DNA from: Bacteroides sp. UBA1773
GTDB taxonomy: Bacteria; Bacteroidota; Bacteroidia; Bacteroidales; Bacteroidaceae
DNA length: 14,181 nucleotides
Direction: 5' to 3'
Assembly (NCBI GenBank): GCA_002315285.1
Contig: DCGR01000017.1
Span: forward strand, 1-14,181
Shown here: piece after piece, positions 7,574 to 14,157 of the stretch
Layout of the letters: each line of letters starts with the position of its first letter
How positions within the stretch are numbered: position 1 is the first letter of the stretch
Program-made: the position numbers and the translations under genes
Notes under the pieces: model-generated
What the model was told of the DNA's origin: nothing
Databases searched by the model: none
Seen by the model: only the letters and a program-made list of their open reading frames with translations

Positions 7574-8452
7574 ATGATACAGTCTATGACCGGATATGGG
7601 AGATCTTCAGCCATGTTCGGAGATAAGAAAATCATTGCGGAAATAAAGTCACTCAACAGCAAGGCTCTTGATTTGTCAACCCGTGTGGCTCCCTTGTACA
7701 AGGAGAAGGAAATGGAAATCCGCAGTCAGATAGCTGCTCGGCTGGAACGTGGCAAAGTGGAGTTCGCATTGTGGTTCGAGCGCGATGCGGCTATCCAATC
7801 CACACCAATCAATGCCGAATTGCTGAATGCTTATTACCAGCAGTTGAGACAGATTGAAAAGACCTATGCCATACCCATGTCGCCCATTACGCTGATGCCT
7901 GCCTTGCTTCGGATGCCTGATGTGTTGAGCAAGGTCGATGTGGTGGAACTTACAGATGAAGAGTGGGCTGTTGCACAAACGGTGGTGGATGAGGCTATTG
8001 CTCATCTGGTCGATTTCCGTAAGCAGGAAGGGGCTGCACTCGAACGTAAATTCCATGAGAAAATCGACAACATAGAGCGTTTGCTCTTCGCCATAGAGCC
8101 TTACGAGAAAGTGCGCATCACGAAAATTCGTGAACGCATTACCGATGCGCTTGAAAAAGGACTTAATGTTGATTACGATGCGAATCGCCTGGAGCAGGAA
8201 CTCATCTATTACATTGAGAAACTCGACATCAATGAGGAGAAACAGCGCCTGTCCAATCATCTGAAATATTTCCGTGAGACATTGGCCAACGGATATGGCC
8301 AGGGCAAGAAACTGGGTTTCATCGCTCAGGAGATGGGACGTGAGATCAACACTACCGGCAGCAAGTCGAATCTGGCTGAGATGCAAAACATTGTGGTGCA
8401 GATGAAGGACGAGTTGGAGCAAATCAAGGAACAGGTGCTTAATGTGATGTAG
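7574..8452 (+). CDS. yicC: YicC family endoribonuclease
   Basis: Member of the YicC/YloC family, which includes endoribonucleases (E. coli YicC acts on the small RNA RyhB). The 292-aa product carries both family signatures: MTGYGR at residues 5-10 in the YicC N-terminal domain, and the DUF1732 C-terminal end with DINEEKQRL (218-226) and GKKLGFIAQEMGREINT (244-260). The length equals the family norm. The middle is rich in charged helices. It is first in its operon and ends 9 bp before gmk; adjacency of yicC and gmk is a common bacterial arrangement. The target RNA in this organism is unknown. Confidence 0.93.
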   Translation: MIQSMTGYGRSSAMFGDKKIIAEIKSLNSKALDLSTRVAPLYKEKEMEIRSQIAARLERGKVEFALWFERDAAIQSTPINAELLNAYYQQLRQIEKTYAIPMSPITLMPALLRMPDVLSKVDVVELTDEEWAVAQTVVDEAIAHLVDFRKQEGAALERKFHEKIDNIERLLFAIEPYEKVRITKIRERITDALEKGLNVDYDANRLEQELIYYIEKLDINEEKQRLSNHLKYFRETLANGYGQGKKLGFIAQEMGREINTTGSKSNLAEMQNIVVQMKDELEQIKEQVLNVM

Positions 8453-8461
8453 TCCGTGGTC

Positions 8462-9025
8462 ATGAACAAACTGATAGTCTTTTCCGCCCCCTCAGGTACG
8501 GGTAAATCCACCATCATCAATTACCTGCTTGCCAAGGACCTTCATCTGTGCTTCTCTGTCTCGGCCACCAGTCGGGCTCCCAGAGGAAGCGAGCGCAATG
8601 GTGTGGAGTATTTCTTCCTTACAGCCGATGAGTTTCGTCGTCGCATCGACAACGGCGATTTTCTTGAATACATGGAGGTCTATGAAAATCATTTCTACGG
8701 TACACTGAAGGATACTGTCGATGAACTCCTGGCCAGGGGCAACAACGTGTTGTTCGATGTAGATGTGATAGGTGCCGGCAACATCAAAAAACATTATGGC
8801 GACCGTGCTCTAACCATTTTTGTGAAGCCGCCCAGTCTCGATGAGCTTCGTCGGCGTTTGGAGGGCAGAGGCACCGATGACGCTGAAGTCATCGAAAAGC
8901 GCCTGGCTCGTGCGGAATACGAATTGTCGTTTGCCCCGAAATTCGATGTCGTCATTGTCAACGACAATTTGCAACAGGCGCAACTCGACACTCTGACAGC
9001 TGTCCGTGATTTTTTGGCGGACTAA
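8462..9025 (+). CDS. gmk: Guanylate kinase
   Basis: Phosphorylates GMP to GDP with ATP, a necessary step of GTP and dGTP supply and of cyclic nucleotide turnover. The 187-aa product has the P-loop APSGTGKST at residues 9-17, the GMP-binding SVSATSRAPRGSERNGVEYFF region, the YGTLKDTV segment, LFDVDVIGAGNIKK and the lid/C-terminal RLARAEYELSFAPKFD...VND stretch. The ATG at 8462 is preferred; a GTG at 8456 in the same frame would add only two residues. It lies 9 bp after yicC and 15 bp before nadD, so all three are probably one transcript. Confidence 0.96.
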   Translation: MNKLIVFSAPSGTGKSTIINYLLAKDLHLCFSVSATSRAPRGSERNGVEYFFLTADEFRRRIDNGDFLEYMEVYENHFYGTLKDTVDELLARGNNVLFDVDVIGAGNIKKHYGDRALTIFVKPPSLDELRRRLEGRGTDDAEVIEKRLARAEYELSFAPKFDVVIVNDNLQQAQLDTLTAVRDFLAD

Positions 9026-9040
9026 ACCCGAAAGCCGCGT

Positions 9041-9631
9041 ATGATGAGGTCGCCATTACGACAGGTTGGCATTTACGGAGGCTCGTTCAATCCCATCCAC
9101 TTGGGTCATGTGGCTTTGGCCGATTACATTTGCAGTTGGGCCAGTTTGGACGAGGTGTGGCTGATGGTGTCGCCACAAAATCCTTTGAAGCCGCAGTCAG
9201 GCCTTTGGGATGATGCTTTTCGGTTGCATCTGGCGCAGATTGCCACGAAAGCCTATCCACACTTTCATGTTTCCGATCTTGAGTTCCGTCTTCCCCGTCC
9301 TTCCTATACCGTCACTACCCTGGAGACGTTGCGCAAGTCTTGTCCTGACTGCCAGTTTACGCTCATCATAGGAGCCGACAACTGGCAGCGGTTTCCACTA
9401 TGGTGGGAACCAGAGAAAATCCTGTCACATCATCGGGTGTTGGTCTATCCTCGTCCGCATTGCCCCATTGCCATGGCGGATTTGCCACATGGAGTCACGA
9501 TGGTCGATGCTCCGCTTTTCGACATCAGTTCCACGCAAATCCGAGAATCATTGGAGTCGGGTGCCGACCTCTCAGGAATGCTTCATCCCGATGTCTATGC
9601 CGAGATTATCAAACATTTCACTTCACGATAA
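9041..9631 (+). CDS. nadD: Nicotinate-nucleotide adenylyltransferase
   Basis: Makes nicotinic acid adenine dinucleotide from NaMN and ATP, the penultimate step of NAD synthesis. The 196-aa product has the nucleotidylyltransferase start GIYGGSFNPIHLGH (residues 10-23, with the HxGH motif at 20-23), IIGADNWQRFPLW (109-121) and the C-terminal ISSTQIRES (162-170). All are diagnostic for NadD and set it apart from CoaD. Two adjacent ATG codons open the frame (9041 and 9044); either could be used. It follows gmk by 15 bp and precedes the lipoprotein gene by 11 bp. Confidence 0.95.
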   Translation: MMRSPLRQVGIYGGSFNPIHLGHVALADYICSWASLDEVWLMVSPQNPLKPQSGLWDDAFRLHLAQIATKAYPHFHVSDLEFRLPRPSYTVTTLETLRKSCPDCQFTLIIGADNWQRFPLWWEPEKILSHHRVLVYPRPHCPIAMADLPHGVTMVDAPLFDISSTQIRESLESGADLSGMLHPDVYAEIIKHFTSR

Positions 9632-9642
9632 ACATTACTGCC

Positions 9643-10194
9643 ATGAAAAAGGTTTCATTGATTATTATTATTGTTTTTTTATTAATTTCTTGTAAAATGG
9701 ACACACAGACCAACGTACCACAATCCTCCAGCTGGAAAGAAGAGCTGGCGGCCAAACTGCCTTATTTGGGACATCGCAACTGGGTCGTAATCACCGATAT
9801 GGCCTATCCTTTGCAGTCGGGCTCAGGCATCACCACCTTGTATGCCGACGAACCTTACGAGCAAGTGCTGCAGCAGGTGAAACAGATGATCGATGCGGCT
9901 CCGCACGTGTTTGCCCACACTTATTGCGACAAGGAGCTTGGCCTGATACCTGAAGCCGACATGCCAGGTGTCACCGCATTCCGCGAGAAAATGACACGGA
10001 TTTATGGCAGCGAAGTGGTTCCAGTCCCTCACGAGCAACTTATTTCCCGATTGGATGAGGCTGGAAAACTGTTTAATGTGGTGATCATCAAGACACCTCT
10101 TACCATGGCCTACACCTCCACATTTTTTGAGTTCGACTGCAACTATTGGAGTGCCGACCGTCAGCAGCGATTGGACGAGGCCATGAAACAGTAA
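9643..10194 (+). CDS. Predicted lipoprotein with weak RbsD/FucU-like features
   Basis: A 183-aa protein with a short lipoprotein signal: MKK, a hydrophobic core of Ile/Val/Phe/Leu, then LISC with the lipidated Cys at residue 17. The mature part is soluble and begins with a Ser/Gln-rich linker. Residues 41-56 (YLGHRNWVVITDMAYP) resemble the start of sugar mutarotases RbsD and FucU, whose motif is LGH...D with the His and Asp eight residues apart, as here (His44, Asp52). A C-terminal KTPLTMAYTSTFFEF stretch resembles the end of RbsD, but the Tyr-x-Asn of that family reads Tyr-Thr-Ser. The assignment is by eye and uncertain. An exported version would be unusual, since RbsD and FucU are cytoplasmic. 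It ends the yicC-gmk-nadD operon, 11 bp after nadD. The start is fixed by the signal peptide. Function is not established. Confidence 0.85.
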   Translation: MKKVSLIIIIVFLLISCKMDTQTNVPQSSSWKEELAAKLPYLGHRNWVVITDMAYPLQSGSGITTLYADEPYEQVLQQVKQMIDAAPHVFAHTYCDKELGLIPEADMPGVTAFREKMTRIYGSEVVPVPHEQLISRLDEAGKLFNVVIIKTPLTMAYTSTFFEFDCNYWSADRQQRLDEAMKQ

Positions 10195-10209
10195 GGAGAA
10201 GGTACAAGT

Positions 10210-10245
10210 GGAAAGGTGTAGAGGCCTGTCGCCTCTCATCTTTCC
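10210..10245. terminator. Convergent hairpin between lipoprotein and Smr genes
   Basis: GGAAAGGTGTAGAGGC (10210-10225) can pair with GCCTCTCATCTTTCC (10231-10245) around a 5-nt loop, leaving one mismatch and one bulge. Flanking ACAAG and CTTGT may extend the stem. It sits in the 74-bp gap between two convergent stop codons, where a two-way terminator is expected. There is no clear T-run on either side, so it may work as an mRNA-end stabiliser or with a factor. Confidence 0.55.
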
Positions 10246-10268
10246 CATCACCTTGTTCGGTACAGTGA

Positions 10269-11363
10269 CTATCTGATTGTGACTTGTGTCGCTCCATAGC
10301 CGTACTCTTGGAATGAAGCGTCTTGCACGTCACAGCTTTTGTAGTTGTGTTGCAACAGCTTGAGCACATTTTGCCTGAGCGTCCCATTGCCTTTGCCGTG
10401 GATGAACACTATTTTCTGTCCACGGCATTTCCTGTATTGTTCCATCGTTTTCCGTACCACTCCCAATTGATGTTCGATGATGTCGCCGTTGCTCATGCCG
10501 GCTGTGGTCTCTAAGAGCTCCGATGCATGTAAATCCACTTCCACAATGTCTCGTTGCGATTTTTTGTGGTTGTCGTTGTGCTTGTGCTGTTCGCGGGCTT
10601 GGGCATTGTTGTCTTGCTGCTTGTCCTTCAGCAAAGCTTTGCGGATGGTGTTGGCGTTGAACGATGAGTGAAAGGCAGCCACGTCGTTTTGGGCAATGGG
10701 GTAGATGAGGGCAGGCATGTCGAAGAAAATGTTTTCGCAGAAGGTATGCAACTTGTAGAATTTCACCGTGTCTATGCGTAGCTCCACCGAGATGGCAGGC
10801 TTGAGCAGAAAGCCCTTGTCGTCCTTCAATGCGATCAGCTGTACGCACACCCGCTCCATGTCGTTCAGTTGCTGCCGGTCAAACTCTTCCATCATGAATT
10901 TGCTGTTTGGCTCTATCATGCCATGGCAACGCACGTTCCAACTGCTGTTTTCGGCACTCGAATAAGTGAAGTAGAGCAGATAGTTGGAATCGTTCACCAG
11001 ATATGCCTCGAAATTGGTGCTGCTGATGCACTTCACGTCAACGGGTACGTATGCCAGCGACACATTCAGCACATCGCCGCCACTCCTTTCCTGGGCCTTG
11101 TATGTGCTTACGGGTCTTACATCATCTTTGGTCTCAACGTCTGGTGCTGTTTTTGTCTGTTTGGGTTTGCTTGTGCTGCCTTTTTCCGGCACATCGTGTG
11201 TGAAATTATAGCTGTCAGTCTCGATGGCCACACATTCCTTGACGGGCATCGGTATGGCAAAACCATCCTCATCTTCCACCAACACAATGTCTTTGCCTTG
11301 GAAACCCGTTACTGTTCCGCCTCCTGTCTCGCTAAGGAAACGCACCTTATCACCTATTTTCAT
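10269..11363 (-). CDS. DUF2027 and Smr domain protein
   Basis: A 364-aa cytoplasmic protein. It starts with a small barrel, MKIGDKVRFLSETGGGTVTG, followed by VLVEDEDGFAIPMP (residues 27-40), and a DUF2027 region to about 235. A charged low-complexity linker (about 245-272, rich in Gln, Asn, His and Lys) follows, and then a C-terminal Smr domain with VDLHA (276-280) and the catalytic-type HGKGNGTLR (322-330). Smr domains are nicking nucleases, or RNA-cleaving in some stand-alone proteins. The MutS-like ATPase parts of MutS2 are absent, so this is not MutS2. The architecture is one I know from Bacteroidetes, with no role assigned. It is a single-gene unit read from its own -7 element 23 bp upstream, convergent with the lipoprotein gene and divergent from queA. 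Confidence 0.9.
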   Translation of the reverse strand: MKIGDKVRFLSETGGGTVTGFQGKDIVLVEDEDGFAIPMPVKECVAIETDSYNFTHDVPEKGSTSKPKQTKTAPDVETKDDVRPVSTYKAQERSGGDVLNVSLAYVPVDVKCISSTNFEAYLVNDSNYLLYFTYSSAENSSWNVRCHGMIEPNSKFMMEEFDRQQLNDMERVCVQLIALKDDKGFLLKPAISVELRIDTVKFYKLHTFCENIFFDMPALIYPIAQNDVAAFHSSFNANTIRKALLKDKQQDNNAQAREQHKHNDNHKKSQRDIVEVDLHASELLETTAGMSNGDIIEHQLGVVRKTMEQYRKCRGQKIVFIHGKGNGTLRQNVLKLLQHNYKSCDVQDASFQEYGYGATQVTIR

Positions 11364-11386
11364 ATTCTTTTCTTTTCAAAATTGCG

Positions 11387-11394
11387 CAAATATA
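11387..11394 (-). promoter_or_regulatory. -7 element of the DUF2027-Smr gene
   Basis: The minus strand reads TATATTTG, an exact TAnnTTTG match, ending 23 bp before the ATG at 11361-11363. The 15 bp at 11382-11396 are identical to 7503-7517 at the tsaB promoter. No -33 TTTG is evident. Confidence 0.6.
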
Positions 11395-11396
11395 CG

Positions 11397-11404
11397 TAAT
11401 TTTG
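11397..11404 (+). promoter_or_regulatory. -7 element of queA
   Basis: TAATTTTG matches TAnnTTTG and ends 29 bp before the proposed TTG start at 11434. Only two bases separate it from the opposing -7 box of the Smr gene, so polymerase binding at the two promoters should be mutually exclusive. Confidence 0.6.
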
Positions 11405-11433
11405 CACGAATTTTGTTTTTAAGCCATAAAATA

Positions 11434-12654
11434 TTGATAGCCGAAACCAAACATATCCAAATAAGCGACTTCTCCTATTCGTTGCCCGATGAGCGGATTG
11501 CCAAGTACCCCTTGCCTGTCCGCGATGAGTCCAGACTTCTGGTTTATCGTCAGGGGCAGATAACCCACGATGTGTTCAACCAGCTACCTCAGTATCTGCA
11601 ACCGGGCGAACTGATGATCTTCAACAACACCAAGGTCATACAGGCACGCTTGCATTTCCATAAGGACACCGGAGCCCTGATAGAGGTGTTCTGTCTGGAG
11701 CCTGCACAGCCTCACGACTATGCGCTCAATTTCCAGCAGACACAATCGTGTGGCTGGCTTTGCATGATTGGGAACCTGAAGAAATGGAAAGGTGAGGTGT
11801 TGCAACGCCCGATAGAGGTGAAAGGACGTAAGCTCACACTCACTGCTACGCGGGGCGAATGTCGAGGCACCAGCCACTGGGTCGATTTTGATTGGGCTGA
11901 CCGCGACGTGACGTTTGCCGAAGTGCTCGAGGCTGTAGGCGAATTGCCTATTCCGCCTTATCTGAATCGTCCCACTGAAATCAGCGACAACACCACTTAT
12001 CAAACCGTCTATTCCAAGGTGAAGGGGTCGGTGGCCGCACCCACCGCCGGGTTGCATTTCACGCCTCGCGTACTACAGGCACTCGATGATCGTGGCATTT
12101 CACGCGAAGAACTCACGCTACATGTCGGAGCCGGAACCTTCAAGCCAGTGAAGAGCAAGGAAATCGAGGGACACGAAATGCACACCGAATACATTTCAGT
12201 AGCCAAATCCACCATCCTCAAGCTGTTGGCTCATCAAGGTAAGGCCATTGCAGTGGGCACCACGTCAGTGCGCACGCTCGAAAGCCTATATTACATAGGT
12301 GTATTGTTACAAAATCATCCTGACGCGAACGAAGCCGATCTGCATGTGCCCCAATGGATGCCCTACGAAACCACTGCCAATCTCACGGTGTTACAGTCGT
12401 TGCAAAATGTGCTTGGTTATCTTGAACGTCACCACATGGAAGCCCTTCACACCTCCACACAGATAATCATTGCTCCTGGCTACACCTATAAAATTGTTCA
12501 GAAAATGGTTACTAATTTCCATCAGCCACAAAGCACATTGTTGCTGCTGGTGTCGGCTTTCGTAAAAGGCGATTGGCGCACCATTTACGACTATGCGCTT
12601 ACGCACGACTTCCGTTTCCTGAGCTATGGCGACAGCTCATTGCTCATTCCATGA
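11434..12654 (+). CDS. queA: QueA-family S-adenosylmethionine:tRNA ribosyltransferase-isomerase, divergent form
   Basis: QueA moves the ribose of SAM onto 7-aminomethyl-7-deazaguanine in tRNA to form epoxyqueuosine. The product has the family's N-terminus (LPDERIAKYPLPVRDESRLL, residues 17-36), LMIFNNTKVIQARL, VAAPTAGLHF (200-209), LHVGAGTF, GTTSVRTLES and a C-terminal VTNFHQPQSTLLLLVSAF...SYGDSSLLIP. No ATG lies between the promoter and the first conserved residues. TTG at 11434 gives 406 aa and puts ISDFSYSLP where homologues have their start; TTG 11413 is a poorer alternative, and the only in-frame upstream ATGs lie inside the opposing gene. At 406 aa it is longer than usual QueA (about 340-356), partly from 57 residues between GTTSVRTLES and TQIIIAPGY, where E. 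coli has about 20. The FNNTxVIPARL proline is Gln. It may be a paralogue with a different job. Confidence 0.85.
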   Translation: MIAETKHIQISDFSYSLPDERIAKYPLPVRDESRLLVYRQGQITHDVFNQLPQYLQPGELMIFNNTKVIQARLHFHKDTGALIEVFCLEPAQPHDYALNFQQTQSCGWLCMIGNLKKWKGEVLQRPIEVKGRKLTLTATRGECRGTSHWVDFDWADRDVTFAEVLEAVGELPIPPYLNRPTEISDNTTYQTVYSKVKGSVAAPTAGLHFTPRVLQALDDRGISREELTLHVGAGTFKPVKSKEIEGHEMHTEYISVAKSTILKLLAHQGKAIAVGTTSVRTLESLYYIGVLLQNHPDANEADLHVPQWMPYETTANLTVLQSLQNVLGYLERHHMEALHTSTQIIIAPGYTYKIVQKMVTNFHQPQSTLLLLVSAFVKGDWRTIYDYALTHDFRFLSYGDSSLLIP

Positions 12655-12678
12655 TCCCATCATGGCTTTCATTGTATG

Positions 12679-12707
12679 TGACATTAACGGCTGCAAGACG
12701 AATGTCA
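12679..12707 (+). repeat. Inverted repeat ahead of hisS
   Basis: TGACATT (12679-12685) is perfectly repeated inverted as AATGTCA (12701-12707) around a 15-nt loop, in the 85-bp gap between queA and hisS. It could form a modest RNA hairpin 32 bp before the hisS ATG. There is no T-run after it and no T-box features, so a regulatory role is only a possibility. Confidence 0.35.
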
Positions 12708-12739
12708 AGTAGATAAAACAAAAACCAAGATATAGCAAT

Positions 12740-14113
12740 ATGGCAACAAAACCATCCATCCCCAAGGGTACCCGCGATTTCTCACCAGTCGAAATGGTGA
12801 AGCGCAATTATATTTTCAACACCATTCGTGGCGTTTTCCACCAGTTCGGATTTCAGCAAATCGAGACTCCTTCCATGGAAAACCTTTCCACGCTCATGGG
12901 CAAGTATGGCGAAGAAGGCGACAAGCTTCTGTTCAAGATCCAGAACTCGGGCGATTTCTGCCACGACGTCACCGATGAGGAACTCTTGTCGCGCAACCCG
13001 CTGAAATTGGCAAACAAATTCTGCGAAAAGGGACTTCGTTACGACCTTACAGTGCCTTTCGCCCGTTATGTCGTGATGCATCGCGACGAACTCACATTGC
13101 CTTTCAAGCGCTATCAGATTCAGCCAGTGTGGCGTGCCGACCGACCGCAGAAGGGACGTTATCGCGAGTTCTATCAGTGCGATGCCGATGTGGTGGGTAG
13201 CGATTCATTGCTCAACGAAGTTGAACTGATGCAGATGCTCGATGTCGTGTTCAGTCAGTTTGGCATACGTGTGGCTATCAAGATGAACAATCGGAAAATA
13301 CTTTCGGGTATTGCCGAAATCATAGGCGAGGCTGACAGGATTGTCGATATTACAGTGGCCATCGACAAGCTCGACAAGATAGGACTCGACAATGTCAATG
13401 CCGAATTGGCAGAGAAGGGTGTCACTCCCGATGCCATAGCCAAACTCCAGCCCATCATCATGTTGCAAGGCGACAATGCCGAAAAGCTGGAGGCCCTTTC
13501 CCGGATTCTGGCCGAAAGCGAGGTGGGCATGAAGGGCGTGACAGAATGTCAGTACATACTTGGCGTGCTCGGTCGGCTCACCATGAACAATGTGGTGGAA
13601 CTCGACCTCACCTTGGCTCGTGGACTCAATTACTACACCGGTGCCATCTTTGAGGTGAAGGCCCTCGATGCGCAGATGGGCAGCATCAGTGGCGGTGGCC
13701 GATACGACAATCTGACAGGCGTGTTTGGCATGGGTGGTCTGAGCGGTGTAGGCATATCCTTTGGTGCCGACCGTATCTACGATGTGTTGAATCAGCTCGA
13801 CCTTTATCCTGCCGAGGTATCCAACACCACCAAAGTGTTGTTTGTCAATTTCGGCGAAAACGAATCCATGTTCGCGCTCACAGCCATGCGGCAACTTCGT
13901 CAGGGAGGTGTCAGTGCCGAGATTTATCCCGATTGTGCCAAAATGAAAAGGCAAATGAGCTATGCCAATGCCAAGAACATACCATTTGTGGCCATCGTTG
14001 GTGAGGATGAATTGGAGCAGGGCAAGGTCATGCTCAAGGACATGACAACAGGCGAACAGCAACTTTTGACCGTCGATGAAGTATTGGCACACATTTTGCA
14101 GAATATTCGTTGA
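12740..14113 (+). CDS. hisS: Histidyl-tRNA synthetase
   Basis: Class II aminoacyl-tRNA synthetase that charges tRNA-His. The 457-aa product has a motif 1 region (IPKGTRDFSP, residues 7-16, then YIFNTIRGVFHQFGF), the RYDLTVPFARYV stretch (100-111), motif 2 (VWRADRPQKGRYREFYQCD, 130-148), the histidine-specific ARGLNYYTGAIFE (293-305), motif 3 (SGGGRYDNLTG...GVGISFGADRI, 317-346) and a C-terminal anticodon-binding domain (about 363-457). It is somewhat longer than the roughly 420-aa proteobacterial enzyme, and its motif 2 end, REFYQCD, is like eukaryotic HisRS rather than the RQFHQ seen in E. coli. The ATG at 12740 follows an A-rich leader. No separate promoter is obvious, so it may be read through from queA. 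Confidence 0.96.
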   Translation: MATKPSIPKGTRDFSPVEMVKRNYIFNTIRGVFHQFGFQQIETPSMENLSTLMGKYGEEGDKLLFKIQNSGDFCHDVTDEELLSRNPLKLANKFCEKGLRYDLTVPFARYVVMHRDELTLPFKRYQIQPVWRADRPQKGRYREFYQCDADVVGSDSLLNEVELMQMLDVVFSQFGIRVAIKMNNRKILSGIAEIIGEADRIVDITVAIDKLDKIGLDNVNAELAEKGVTPDAIAKLQPIIMLQGDNAEKLEALSRILAESEVGMKGVTECQYILGVLGRLTMNNVVELDLTLARGLNYYTGAIFEVKALDAQMGSISGGGRYDNLTGVFGMGGLSGVGISFGADRIYDVLNQLDLYPAEVSNTTKVLFVNFGENESMFALTAMRQLRQGGVSAEIYPDCAKMKRQMSYANAKNIPFVAIVGEDELEQGKVMLKDMTTGEQQLLTVDEVLAHILQNIR

Positions 14114-14157
14114 AATTAAAAACAACATACAGAATCAATAAAGTAAAAAAATTGACT

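Larger units (their letters stand above)
11386..11405. repeat. Near-palindrome formed by two divergent -7 elements
   Basis: GCAAATATACGTAATTTTGC reads almost the same on both strands, with ACGT at the centre and GCAAA/TTTGC arms. The two arms are the opposite-facing -7 boxes of the Smr gene and queA. Confidence 0.75.

Noticed and set aside
7480..7701. N-terminal extension of tsaB to 7701
   Set aside because: It crosses both promoters and runs antisense to yicC; homologues start at MSYILNIETS.
7676..8422. A 248-codon open frame on the minus strand opposite yicC
   Set aside because: It lies wholly antisense to a well-supported yicC and shows no recognisable domain; its composition looks like a reverse-strand shadow.
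8456..8461. GTG start for gmk
   Set aside because: An ATG two codons later fits the family start better; the GTG adds only two residues.
11224..11433. Upstream ATG giving a 476-aa QueA
   Set aside because: The extra residues come from the antisense of the Smr gene and from the promoter region; they are low in complexity and lie upstream of the -7 element.
12662..12712. A 16-codon frame (MAFIVCDINGCKTNVK) ahead of hisS as an attenuator leader peptide
   Set aside because: It has no histidine codons, so classical attenuation of hisS is not supported, and it is short enough to occur by chance.
13205..14128. A 307-codon open frame on the minus strand opposite hisS
   Set aside because: It is antisense to HisRS motif 2 through the anticodon domain, has no family features, and is explained by codon bias of the true gene.
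14109..14157. A sigma-70-like promoter (TTGAAA at 14110-14115) ahead of groES
   Set aside because: There is no matching -10 at proper spacing, and the Bacteroidetes main sigma factor uses a different consensus.
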